64,000 nt of DNA, taken from assembly GCA_932521025.1 (NCBI GenBank), contig OW051472.1, positions 3,100,001-3,164,000 of the forward strand. Reading direction: 5' to 3'. Made by a program: the position numbers and the translations under genes. Position 1 is the stretch's first letter. Each line of letters begins with the position of its first letter. The notes beneath the pieces were generated by a model. The model was not told the DNA's origin. It ran no database searches and worked only from the letters and a program-made list of their open reading frames with translations. Below are positions 39,548-49,973 of this stretch, in pieces. The stretch comes from Oscheius onirici (Eukaryota; Nematoda; Chromadorea; Rhabditida; Rhabditidae).

Positions 39548-42075
39548 TCACAATTCGAGTCTCTCGGTGGTGTCTTGCGAGTTCTGAGTCCTGTTATGAT
39601 CAAGATTCTTGAAGTGTTGACTATTCTTGAACTGGGCGTAGAGCGAGAAGAACTGGTAGAGAGAATGGATCCGAGAGTTTCCGACAGGAATATCGGCCAG
39701 ATTGCAACAGAGGTCAGTGTACTCATCGAGGGAACATTCCAAGTCGCCTGTTGGTAACTGAATCAAAATTATTGATACAGTAAGAAGCAAACTACCTTTA
39801 TGGCTTGGAGCTTCTTCTCAAAGTCCTGAGGCCATTCTTGCATCAATTTTTCAATGTCCGGCATTGGTCCTTTAAAGTTGACCGAGGGTGGAGCTCTGCT
39901 TTTGTGAAGTTCCTAAATACAGTGTTTATGCTAAAATAGTGGGGAACAACCTTGATGTTTGTGATCCAGTGGTTGATTTCGTCTTTATTCTGATCAGCCC
40001 TGGTCAGTTTCTTGACGGGTGCGTCTTCTTGAGTGGTCAGCTGAAACCATTTCAATTGCTCTAGGTCATAAGACTCTGAACCAGCTGCCAAAGATTCCAA
40101 CTTCCAAATTGGCTTGTCACCTAATCCTAACAAAGCTTGACGTCTCTTGACTTGTTCGAGGTTACAGACACAGAACCACAGACACTACAGAAGACCTTTC
40201 TCTCAATAATTCCAGATCCTTCCAACAGTTCTGACTCTTTCCCAAACGTATCTGTAAATCACCTCTTTTTATGCATATTTGTTTACGCGTCTCTCCCGAC
40301 TGAAACCTGCTGAATATACTCTAACTCTCAGGAGTCTACACGGTCCTATCTTTCACAATTACGGTTTTCGGTTAGGTCCTTACCTTAATCTTCTGACTCA
40401 TCAGCCACTATCTGTCAGAAGCCCACTCGCTAGTCCATTCCTACAAAAAAACAAAACTTCAAGCACTTTCTTATCGTCCAAGTTAACTTGCAAACTCCCC
40501 ATATTTCTATTCGCTTATATCCAGAGGAGCAAAAGACTTCCTACCTCTTTTGCAGCACTCCTCATCTGCATGTCCAAGATGGTCGGGTCACTTTGTTTGG
40601 CGGCTGGTTCGTCTAGCCAAGTCAGACCGGCGTTATCCTCAACCTGTAAAAAATCGGAATATTTACAAGATAAATAAATTGGAAAGAACTACCTGGTACT
40701 TTTTCTTAGTTGGCATGATTTCGGGGACTGGTGACAGCACAGATGTGTCAATAAGCTCCCGGCTTAGGGATTACCCACCTCATCCGGCCGTGGTATTTTG
40801 ATGAAGGCATCAATATCTCCAATTGCTGGTATGTAGTCGACAACGAAGGCCTGAAGCTGTGGCTTGACGCTGATGTTTTCGAGTCGAAGATCTTTCGAAG
40901 TGATCATGTCCAGAACCCATTGCTCGTCGTCGTTCAGACTATCCAGACGACTTTCTAAATCGCTCATTTTCAGAGTAGAAAGGCAAACTTTAACCTTCGT
41001 CTTCCGAATCATCTGCCATCGGTTTTAGCATGGCACTGAATGGCTGAGCTATCTTGTTCATTACCTCTTGCACAGAGCCGCGTTTCTCTGAAAAGTGGTT
41101 CTTTGAAGATTTCTCAAGCAGAAGCACCTCGTTTTACGAGAGATGTTTTGAACCTTTTCATTAATCCGAAATTCTAAAATCCGATTTTCTATTAGGCGTC
41201 CAATTCAATTATATAACCGCCTATGACCCCTTTGACTCTATGACTCCTTTGTTTCAAGTCGAGTCTCAGTCGCCCAACGATGCGTAACACCTTGACTTCG
41301 TATTTTGGTCAAAGTTTGGTTTGTCAACCCCTTTCCTCCAAAAGTCCTACATTTGAATACCAATTACTATGTCGGTACCCGGACAGTTTCACAAATCTTA
41401 CGCAGTTTCAATCTAGAAATTCACCAAGCTCTCTCTTTTTTTCGCTCTTCCAATGCGGAATGAGAAAAGAGACTCTGATTGTGAGTTGGCACAATCAGAA
41501 AGGTAAAGTTACCTTTTGGCGAATTGATGTCATGCTCCTCTCCTACTTCCCCTTCCTCTTCGTCACTTCTCTCATCCTCGAGTTGGTCGTAGGGAGGTGG
41601 GGCGCTTGTCGGATAGGTAGGCGGAGCTGTTCCTCTCATCAAATTGTTTTCTGTCTCCGAATTAAACTCATTTCTACCAACAGCCTTACCAACAGGGAGT
41701 GAGTCATCCTCGCTGTCGAATGCCTGATGTGGATTCTCCAGTTTCTGAAAACAAGTCTTTTGATTAAAGAAAGGAAATGAATCAAATGAAAGGTTTGCGA
41801 GATCGTTGCCAAGGCAATATGGATAGGACAAACACCTGTCCGGAAGATGTCCTTTGAATAAATGGCTGACCCTGATCATGTTCTCCCTTTCTAGATGAGA
41901 CGAGACAGCATCGTCCAGATCGGAATCCTCTTCCACCTGAGCTCCTCGACTTCCACTGAATCGCACAGATTTTCCTATTAATTCACATTCTTGTCCTTTA
42001 GAACGAGAGGCTAACCTGTACTCGGTCGTCGATCCAGTCTGCCGGTCGATGGCCTCATACGTGAGACAAATCAAA
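39548..42075 (-). CDS. ift46: Intraflagellar transport protein 46 (IFT46; DYF-6 in C. elegans)
   Basis: Core IFT46 sequence is plain across several exons: DYIPAIGDIDAFIKIPRPDE, then LDEPAAKQSDPTILDMQ, ELHKSRAPPSVNFKGPMPD, MQEWPQDFEKKL, LPTGDLECSLDEYTDL and SLYAQFKNSQHFKNL near the end. The N-terminal exons (about 42075-41500) are acidic and disordered (EEDSDLDDAVSS, HQAFDSEDDSLP, ERSDEEEGEVGEEHD), as usual for this protein. IFT46 is an IFT-B subunit needed to build sensory cilia. The first exon found begins after TTGCAG at 42075 without an ATG, so at least one upstream exon is missing from the model. A possible extra exon near 42210-42270 belongs to an unclear frame. An arm of an inverted repeat sits in the intron at 41252-41384. 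Confidence 0.9.
41252..41384 (+). repeat. Inverted repeat, left arm (133 bp)
   Basis: Near-identical reverse complement of 42371-42503. It lies in an IFT46 intron. Translation of both arms gives the same peptide (MRNTLTSYFGQSLVCQPLSS) on opposite strands, showing how recent the copy is. Confidence 0.85.
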
Positions 42076-42370
42076 CTGCAATCTGTTTTTTTTTAGTTTC
42101 CGGAAAGAATTGGATTGAAAGGTTGAGCCCTGGATTAGGACGCAGGTGGAGGATAATCGTCAGTATGGAACTATATTGAGGACAAAACATTCACAGAGCG
42201 CGGACGTTGTCATGGTAACGAGGGGGAACATAGTGTTCTTATTGGTAGATCTCTTGAAGAGAAGAGTTTCCTGAAAGTTATAACAGAACAAATGAAGAAT
42301 AAGAAAACGCTACAACTGACCAGCTATGCAGTTTCGATGAATTGCAACAAACAATGTTTTTAAATTCGCA

Positions 42371-42503
42371 GTCCGGGTACCGACATAGTAATTGGTATTC
42401 AAATGTAGGACTTTTCGAGGAAAGGGGTTGGCAAACCAAACTTTGACCAAAATACGAAGTCAAGGTGTTACGCATAGTTGGGCGACTGAGACTCGACTCG
42501 AAA
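42371..42503 (-). repeat. Inverted repeat, right arm (133 bp)
   Basis: Partner of 41252-41384, same length, with only a few mismatches. It ends 33 bp before the 42537 arm of another inverted pair. Confidence 0.85.
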
Positions 42504-42536
42504 TTTCTCACTGTTACAGTATTTGTATTTATTATT

Positions 42537-42938
42537 CTTTCAGTCCAAGAGGAAGTGAACAAAGACAAAGCGCTCTTGCTGAACAACTTCAGTGATTTTT
42601 TTCGTCTATTTTTAAAAGAGACGAGACCACAAGAGAAGTTTCGATGAGCGAATGACTTCAAACTGACTGTCTTGCCAGGTTTCGACAAATGTCACTTCGG
42701 ATGTTCTGTTACAAGTTTTGCAACGCCCTTCCAGGGCTAAAGTTAGACGTTCTTTGTCTCGACATGTCGCTTCGTTCTTTCGCGGAGTCTCAGACCTATT
42801 TCCCTTCAACTTCTTTGTGACTCTCTTTTGTCACACTGTTCCAGTCTTTCCGAAAAAAACTCCCAAAATTTGCGCACTTTTTCTGTCACGACTCGTTAAA
42901 AACTAATTGTGCACAAAGCTCGCTTTTTTATGCTGAAG
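42537..42938 (-). repeat. Long inverted repeat, left arm (about 402 bp)
   Basis: Near-identical reverse complement of 48998-49397, about 6 kb away. Its first 60 bp encode NKDKALLLNNFSDFF on the plus strand. This is related to the acyltransferase exon NEDKPPLLNNFSELW at 9.2 kb, so the arm contains a relic of an oac-type gene. The opposite strand holds an open frame with RCKTCNRTSEVTFVETWQDS. Confidence 0.85.
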
Positions 42939-42999
42939 GACGGATAAACGTTGTCTTCAATGGGTACGGAGGCCGCAAAGTTGTGGTCTCATTTTCAAA

Positions 43000-43157
43000 C
43001 AGACCAATAACCCTTTAGTCACGGAATACGACTTTTACACTTCTATGTTTCTAACTTGCACAACATTTAACCAAACAATATTCATTGGATTAGTTACAAT
43101 GAGCATATCAGTGAACCCAAAAAAGTCAGGTTCCGTGACCAAAGGGTTATTGGTCTG
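43000..43157. repeat. Short hairpin, 27-bp arms
   Basis: Arms 43000-43026 and 43131-43157 are inverted with one mismatch. Directly to the right begins the 281-bp arm at 43168. Confidence 0.75.
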
Positions 43158-43167
43158 TTCTTCGGGC

Positions 43168-43448
43168 CAACGGTCTTCGTATAAGGCATAGGCGCCAATG
43201 GCCATACCGGTGATCTCAGCGGACCTCTGGAACATGAAGCAGTTCTTGGCGTCTGAATTGAACTGTTTTATGTTCTGAACCTGACTAACCAATGGCTGTT
43301 TGGTTCGCGTCGAAACCAAATGAGGAACATGGTGGCTTGACAACAGCTTCACACTTTTGTTGGCAATCGTTCAAAGAGGTGGCACTGACTAGCTGAAACA
43401 TCAATTTCAAAAAAGTGTCAAGCTTGAAATAATACATGAGCCGAAACA
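43168..43448 (-). repeat. Inverted copy of the PAN gene 3' end (281 bp)
   Basis: Near-identical reverse complement of 44401-44681, which covers the last intron acceptor, exon 4, the small intron and most of exon 5 of the PAN-domain gene. As coding sequence it is an isolated, inverted fragment without start. Confidence 0.85.
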
Positions 43449-43802
43449 AGGGTCTCAGGATGATTCTTTTAGATTCAAGACCGGCTCATTTCTCAATTCT
43501 GCCTTGTAAAGACCCAATGTACTCTATCAAAAGGAAAAAATAAAGGAATTTCCGTACACAGCAGAAAAAGGGCTGTATTTTAGTTATTTTAATAAATAAT
43601 AAATATAATATAATATATAATAAATAATAATAATTTTAGTTATAACCTCTCCATTCCTGTAGTTTACAAGAAATTTTTTATCCTAAACTTCAATTTCGAT
43701 TCTCGACCTATATGATCTCCTCTCATCCTCTCCTGTTTCAATCGGTTTATCCCACTGTCGACCTCCAAATCAGTTCATTTGCCCTCGAACTTTACTCTCA
43801 CT

Positions 43803-44715
43803 ATGACTCTCTCCCATGTTATTCTTTCCCTTTTATTTGTAACTGTTAGCAGTGATAACCTTTATCTACCACAGTTTTCGACCTCTCAAGGTAAGAGACT
43901 GAAGTCCAGCTCCAAATATTTTTTAGATACGTCATGCGTCTTCTCCGAAATCGATCCAAAAACTATTGTTTCTAAGGAAGCGTATCAGGTAAGCAATTCC
44001 TCTAGAAAGCTATATTTTCTAGCCAAGAGGGATGGTAGACGACTGTGAAAGTCTCTGCATCTCCGAGACTCTCTTCACTTGCAAAGCCTACACGTTTGGT
44101 GGACCGGGAACTCATTGTATCCTGCACGGGGCAATTAGTCGGAATCTTTTGACTCGGATGACTGGATCGCTGTACAAGCTGACAGATATGACATGTAAGA
44201 AGAGTCTCGTTCCTCCTGCCACCACGGGAACGACCAACTTTGTTCTGTGTGGTTTCGAGTCCAGATTGGTTTCTGTAGCTGCTCCTTCTGGGGTCTTGGT
44301 GAGTCAATCTTACCACTTCCTCTTCACGATATAATACTTCTACTGTGTCGAACAACCGCCTTGAAGTATCCCAGTAAGCGTGAGAAAACCATAATCATCC
44401 TGTTTCGGCTCATGTATTATTTCAAGCTTGACACTTTTTTGAAATTGATGTTTCAGCTAGTCAGTGCCACCTCTTTGAACGATTGCCAACAAAAGTGTGA
44501 AGCTGTTGTCAAGCCACCATGTTCCTCATTTGGTTTCGACGCGAACCAAACAGCCATTGGTTAGTCAGGTTCAGAACATAAAACAGTTCAATTCAGACGC
44601 CAAGAACTGCTTCATGTTCCAGAGGTCCGCTGAGATCACCGGTATGGCCATTGGCACCTATGCCTTATACGAAGACCGTTGTAGAATCAAGAAAGTTTTG
44701 TGTATTTCCGGATAA
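43803..44715 (+). CDS. Secreted protein with two PAN/apple-like domains
   Basis: Exons 43803-43890, 43927-43988, 44023-44298, 44457-44559 and 44597-44715 join in phase to 215 residues. Signal peptide MTLSHVILSLLFVTVSSDN. First PAN-like domain: CVFSEIDPKTIVSKEAYQ, DDCESLCISETLFTCKAYTF, HCILHGAI. Second: CGFESRLVSVAAPSGV, LNDCQQKCEAVVKPPCSSFG, DAKNCFMFQRSAEI, ending CRIKKVLCISG. PAN domains bind proteins or sugars outside the cell. I reject an upstream TTG in favour of the ATG at 43803. The last two exons lie in one arm of an inverted duplication. The gene converges on the mucin-like gene, with 47 bp between the stop codons. Confidence 0.83.
44401..44681 (+). repeat. Inverted-repeat partner inside the PAN gene (281 bp)
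   Basis: Functional copy of the pair with 43168-43448. Arms have the same length and almost no differences, e.g. AIGTYALYEDR here and AIGAYALYEDR in the copy. Confidence 0.85.
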
Positions 44716-44762
44716 ACACACTACCGAGATATCTTCATTTGCAATCAGTCGTGTGTTGAAAT

Positions 44763-46073
44763 CTATGGCGTTCTGGCCTCAATTGACTTGGCCGTTGGTG
44801 TTCCACTGGACGGCGTGTTCGAGCGCGTCTTTGACATGACGACGGTCTGGGTGGTCTCACTCCTTTTCGGCTGGATGAGGACCTGTTCTTCCGGATCCTT
44901 TTCCTTTTGAGTCGTCGTCTTCTTGTTTATCTCCTTCGTCTCCGCCTTGGCATCGTTCCTCCTCTTCCAGCAGCCGACTCCGACCACGACACTGATTACC
45001 ACGACCAGAAGCGCAAACACCGAGACGACAATGATAGTTTTTGTCGTTAAACTGCCATGCTCGACTTTGTCATCATTGATATGGCTGTAATCCACGACGG
45101 GGTTCAAATCCGTGTTCAGCTCGTCGCTGTCTTCTCCACCTGCATTCACTTCTATTTGCGGAGAAGTATGGTTGTTCGAGTTGGCCGCAGTCTGTCCTGT
45201 CGTTACATTCTCACTTGTCAGGATAGGGCTTCCGGTACTCGAGATCGCTCTGCTGAAATTTGTTTGTTCTTGTGAAAATTGCCAAAGTTTCTGCTCAGCT
45301 CCGTCATTTTTCTATTTTTCTGACCCACGCCTTCCTCCAACTTTTGTCATCATAGCCTTACAGAGATCGTCCAAAAAAGAAGGCAAACTATACCCACTTC
45401 ATTTTGGAAACTGCGGTGACTGAACAACAGAGAAAACTTATTTAGAGACAAGTCGAAACCACGATAGTTGGGGAAAAAAATTAAAACAATCTCTAAGAGT
45501 TTGGTGATACAGACGGAATAACGCTACTACCGTCTTCCGTTTTCACACGCGAAGAATCCAACATAAACACTTGGAGGCAAGCAGGGATTCCTAGTTCATC
45601 TGGAACAGCTTACTTGCAAAAGTATTTACTGAATGGGTTTAGTTTAGCGCAGTCCTCTTGGATACAGTATCGTAGCGGGAATGCAACAAACGGGCAGCAG
45701 AAGTGTGAGATAAAATAAAATGTCATGAGACTTTTGGTGAAATAAAAATACAATAAGGGAGGAATAGACACGAACTACCAACGTACCTGATAGTAGATGT
45801 AGCAGTCTTATTACTTGTAGTAGTCGGCTCAATGCTCGTCGTAGATCGAGTGTCTGATGAAGATGAAGTAGTACTGGTGGTATTCGTCGTAGATGTATTC
45901 GCAGAAGTAGAGCTACTCGTCGTCAAAGTCTCCAAGACAGTCGTATTGGTTGCCAAGGACGGAATGGCACTCGAAGTGGTCGAATCAGTCGAAGAGACAG
46001 TTGGCTGGAGGATCTTGAAAGACGGGACAGCTGTAGCCGAGACGAACAAGAAGAGCAGACGGTAGAGGAACAT
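44763..46073 (-). CDS. Mucin-like Ser/Thr-rich type I membrane protein
   Basis: Exon 1 is 46073-45787 and exon 2 is 45252-44763, joined in phase, 258 residues. Signal peptide MFLYRLLFLFVSATAV. Then about 80 residues almost wholly Ser/Thr (e.g. TLTTSSSTSANTSTTNTTST), suited to dense O-glycosylation. A further Asn/Thr-rich stretch (TSENVTTGQTAANSNN) and an acidic juxtamembrane part (GGEDSDELNTDLN) follow. The membrane helix is at about 169-191 (VSVFALLVVVISVVVG). The cytoplasmic tail is Lys/Thr-rich and ends KSIEARTP. Probably a surface-coat component; the exact role is unknown. The 534-bp intron shows no other gene. Confidence 0.75.
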
Positions 46074-46849
46074 GGCACAACGTTCTGGAGTTGGAAAAGG
46101 ATTTGAAGCTCATTATTTTTGAATTTGGAAAGTTCTTTTCTTGAAGTTTTTGAAAGAAGATTTATTTAGAAGAACTGCATAATTAAAACTTTGTTAATTG
46201 TTACAGTTGCCCTAGCGAAAAATTGAAACAGTGTTCCATCGATGGATCAGAATGAGAAGACAGTAACGAGATTCTGGGCCAATATACTTTCTGTCAACAC
46301 TTGATAATACTGTTTGATATTAGAGCAATCTCAGAACAACTAGAATCTTTGATCTCGGCATGCGATGAGTGTCCTGCCATTGAAAATTCGGTAATGTTCA
46401 CCCCACTGTTCAGTTAAAGTTTTGATTTTACAAGATCCTCAATCTAACAATAAGATCCACTGAGGTCCCAAAACTTCAAGGGGCCAACTGGCTAGTGAAC
46501 AGGATATTGCCATAAGTTATCAAGAGCAGACCTCATCAGAGTCTTTCGTCTTTCAGCCAGGCTCTCCACAAAGTTCAGACCCATCCCCTCCATATTTGAG
46601 AGACTCAGTTTTCAGATAAGGTTTTTATTGTGGAAAAGACTCCACAAGTTATTTATTCTCCCAAGTTTAGGGCCCCGTCCTATTAGCGTTGCTTCCACAG
46701 AAACAGTTCGTGATCACGACTGGACACTGGTTGAAAATACTCGTTCCAGTCCGAGAAGTGGACGAGAAGGGCGCGGCCCTATTTTTGGTCATCGATTGTC
46801 AATCATCTGTTACGGGAGAACATTCATTCTTTTCTCCTCTTTCTAAACA
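46074..46849. other. Intergenic, one unassigned open frame
   Basis: An open frame at 46689-46886 following TTCCACAG reads KQFVITTGHWLKILVPVREV and onward, and looks protein-like. It stops out of frame with the next gene and could not be joined in phase. It may be an upstream exon of the 46.9-49.7 kb gene. Confidence 0.35.
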
Positions 46850-49744
46850 ATGGGTAACGTGCTCCGATCTTCAGAAGTTCCTCTAGTCTGTCACGAGACT
46901 CTCGAAACATGTAAGTTTTCACTTTTATTCTTTAAAATTTTCTATTTGAGGCAAATCACATTGTGGAAACCTGGAGTGCATGTTTCTGGACAAATGTAAC
47001 GATTTGGCTGATAAATACGTCTGTCTTCCTGTGAATCCTGTGAATCTCATGTGAGTTTTAAGTTGTTTACTACTTGTTTTGGAGGAAAAACTGCATAGAA
47101 AGAGGACATAAGAGTGTTATGACCTCTGCCAAAAACATGTTGAAACAAAATCAAAAATGCGGAACCAAATCCGCATACAGCTGAAGTTATGTGTCGTCCA
47201 TCGCACCGTAATGGAGCAGACCTAATTGATAAATATGAGCTGTGTCTTGACAAGAAGTTAGGCCAGATTGGTCGTTTGTGGTCGTCAACGAGTAGCGAAA
47301 CACCTCCTCATTTTTCAAATGAACCAAAGATCGTCGTCCTAAACTAGGTTTGTTTGACCGACGTTTCTATGAGAAACCATATTCTGTCCGGAGCTCTGCT
47401 GTGACTACAATGTCGAGCAAGAGAAAGTGTGAAAATAGTTCCATTCCTGGCCTGAATTAAGTTAATCTCCCTTCCCATCCCAAGTACCCTCCGTTACCCC
47501 CTCCCCAAAAAAACAGTTTTCATGAAAACCTTTATTTGCAAGGATCTGATTTATATCTTTACATTCCGCGGATGGTCATCTGTTGGCCTTCGTAGCGGAA
47601 CTCGAGCTTCTTCTCTCCAAAGAAGACCGTCCAGACAGTACACTTCTCAGACTTGACCCAGGCTCCCGGAAATTCGTTAAACATGTCGTCGAAGGCTTCG
47701 CTCCTATCGCCCCAGTAGCCGATGTAGTCGCAGAAATAGACGTGTTTCTTCAGGAGACGCTGAGACTTGGGCATCCTGTTCCACTCGGTCAGAAGCTCCC
47801 GGATCTGTTGAGCTTCAATCTGTCCTCCAATGCAGTTGACCAGATGGGCCAAGAAGGCTCCATTCGACTCGGACGGGTTTGTGAAGCGAACGAGTTCAAA
47901 CTGGTTGGCGAGCTTGGCATATCTCGGATCGGGGATTTTGTGAGTGTCGAAAGGCTTGCAGCGGTAGGTCATAGTGAGAACGGTCGGCTTGAAGATCTGC
48001 AATGAATTGTTTGGAAGTTAAAATAAAATTCTTACTTTGCGGAGGTCGTTGAATCCGTCGAGCAGAATGCATTCCTCATAAATCCTCGTACTGACAGCAA
48101 ATTGTTTAGCCAGATACTTGAAGTCGGTATGGTAGTCGTCCCGGATCTTGTAGTGAAGCGTCAAGGAAGGATCGAATCTTTCGACAATGTGCCAAAAGTC
48201 GCTCATGTCGAGTTCCATGATCTCGAAGACGTAGCGATACTCCCGGAGAGTCTCGACCGAGACGACGGTACTCTTTCGGCACGCGTAGAACGGCTGGAGA
48301 GTTTCCACGACGGGATGGGCCGGATCGTTGTAGTATAGCTTCGGCATCTTATGAAAGTCCTCAAAGAAGCGGTCCTTCCAGAAATTCGGAATGATGAGCT
48401 TCTCCATCTCCTTGACGCCGTGGTACCCGTCGAGATTGACCAGCATCAGGTTCTTGTTGTCCAAAGGGCTTGTCTAAAACGAAACATTGAAGAAGGAAAC
48501 GAAAGAAAAACTTACGTATTTGAGGACACCATGAAGGATTGGAGACAACATGAGCGTCTTCCACGGCGAGAATTTCCTGATGAACGGCCTGGGCTTGACG
48601 ATCGACCGGACGATGTTCTCTTCGGAAAGAATCGATCCGATCTCCGGACGATACCTGGTCATGTCGAAATCGCGAGCTCGAACGGTGACGCGTCTCTTCG
48701 TCTCGTTGTAGACGGCATTGGTCCCATCGTAGTCGTCATCCAGTTCGTAGTAGCTGGCCTCAGAACGGCTTGTCAAATCTTCTTCCGAACCACTCGACAC
48801 CGACCAGTCGACATCTGAAACGGGTAGAAGTAGACGAAGAGAAACTGGGTAGACTTACTGTTCATGTTGGCCATGGAGAAGAACCTTGTCGTTGACGAGC
48901 GTCCTGTTGAAGTCAATACAAAGTTGCCTTTTCTAAAGTTTTTAATCTCTTTGTTTGCAAATATATTGTGAATTGAAAATTTTTCAAAACTCTTCCACTT
49001 CAGCATAAAAAAGCGAGCTTTGTGCACAATTAGTTTTTAACGAGTCGTGACAGGAAAAGTGCGCAAACTTTGGGAGTTTTTTCGGAAAGGCTGGAACAGT
49101 GTGACAAAAGAAGTCACAAAGAAGTTGAAGGGAAATAGGTCTGAGACTCCGCGAAAGAACGAAGCGACATGTCGAGACAAAGAACGTCTAACTTTAGCCC
49201 TGGAAGGGCGTTGCAAAACTTGTAACAGAACATCCGAAGTGACATTTGTCGAAACCTGGCAAGACAGTCAGTTTGAAGTCATTCGCTCATCGAAACTTCT
49301 CTTGTGGTCTCGTCTCTTGTAAAAATAGACGAAAAAAATCACTGAAGTTGTTCAGCAAGAGCGCTTTGTCTTTGTTCACTTCCTTTTCGACTGAAAGAGC
49401 AACTTATTTGAAGTTCCAGTGCTAAAATTACCTGAAGAAAAAAGCTTTTGTCCACGTCGTGACGATTGCCGTCGATTGAGTCAAAATTTGAAAACATGAT
49501 GTGATTGTAAAATTGAGTCTTTTTCAGGTGGCTCATAGTGATAGCAGCCATAATAACAATCTGCTGTTGTTCTTCCCTGGTCGCCTTTTACATCTGTCGA
49601 GCAGTTCGAGCCTCCTACCGCATCCAAAGAGACAATGCCTATTCCCGAGAGGTCGTCTTCAATCGCCCCGGCCGAGTTCATCACGTTCACATGCAAGGCT
49701 CTCCTCCCGGCCACTACAAAAAAGGACCACATGCTCGGTATTGA
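46850..49744 (+). CDS. Small Cys-rich single-pass membrane protein with a 2.5-kb intron
   Basis: Proposed exons 46850-46910, 46951-47050 and 49528-49744 join in phase to 125 residues. The first two encode a Cys-rich part (VCHETLETCKSHCGNLECMF, DKCNDLADKYVCLPVNP). The third encodes a membrane helix (LIVIAAIITICCCSSLVAFY) and a basic, His-rich tail (RPGRVHHVHMQGSPPGHYKK). No signal peptide was found, so an upstream exon may be missing. The last intron would enclose the minus-strand gene at 47559-48874 and the repeat arm at 48998-49397. The join rests on phase and biology only. The last exon could belong to a separate gene. Confidence 0.42.
47559..48874 (-). CDS. Hypothetical protein, four exons, 396 residues
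   Basis: Exons 48874-48859, 48814-48516, 48473-48036 and 47996-47559 join in phase. The N-terminus is acidic (SSGSEEDLTSRSEASYYELD), followed by a compact body: RYRPEIGSILSEENIVRSIV, LDNKNLMLVNLDGYHGVKEM, YRYVFEIMELDMSDFWHIVE, TMTYRCKPFDTHKIPDP, NCIGGQIEAQQIRELLTEW. It ends FRYEGQQMTIRGM. No signal peptide or membrane helix is seen, so it is probably intracellular. I do not recognise the family. The body composition (many Phe/Tyr/His/Asp) is that of a folded globular domain. It may lie nested inside an intron of a plus-strand gene. Confidence 0.75.
48998..49397 (+). repeat. Long inverted repeat, right arm (about 400 bp)
   Basis: Partner of 42537-42938. The segment 49340-49402 also matches 9171-9233 inside the acyltransferase gene (about seven mismatches in 63 bp). 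About 360 bp further right, 49760-49787 matches the sequence next to the left arm (42506-42533, inverted, one mismatch), so the duplicated block was once longer. Confidence 0.85.
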
Positions 49745-49973
49745 CGACACTTTTATGCAAATAAATACAAATACTGTAGCAGTGAGAATGACGAACTTTT
49801 TTTCTTTTGATAATACTCGCATTTTTCGAGAGAATTTTGCTTGAGGGAGGGTAATATGCTGAAGTCGGAACAGTCAAATCAAGTAACTGATCCAGAAGGG
49901 AGAGAGAGTGGGACCGGTAATCTAATGGGGATGAGGAGGGAATTGTAAGATCCTAAGGTCTAGAAAGAATAAT

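Noticed and set aside
42278-42688. 136-codon minus-strand frame, and the similar plus-strand frame at 41280
   Set aside because: The similarity is explained by the two inverted repeat arms; no domain or splice support.
43035-43352. 105-codon frame resembling the PAN gene on the minus strand
   Set aside because: An inverted, incomplete copy of the last two PAN exons without start or signal peptide; listed as repeat.
47583-48818. Long plus-strand frames opposite the 396-residue gene
   Set aside because: The minus-strand exons have splice sites and phase that fit; the plus frames are shadows.
49047-49322. Open frame of 91 codons across the right repeat arm (with RCKTCNRTSE)
   Set aside because: It lies wholly inside an inverted repeat, has no start context and an incomplete copy on the other arm. 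Treated as part of the repeat, not a gene.
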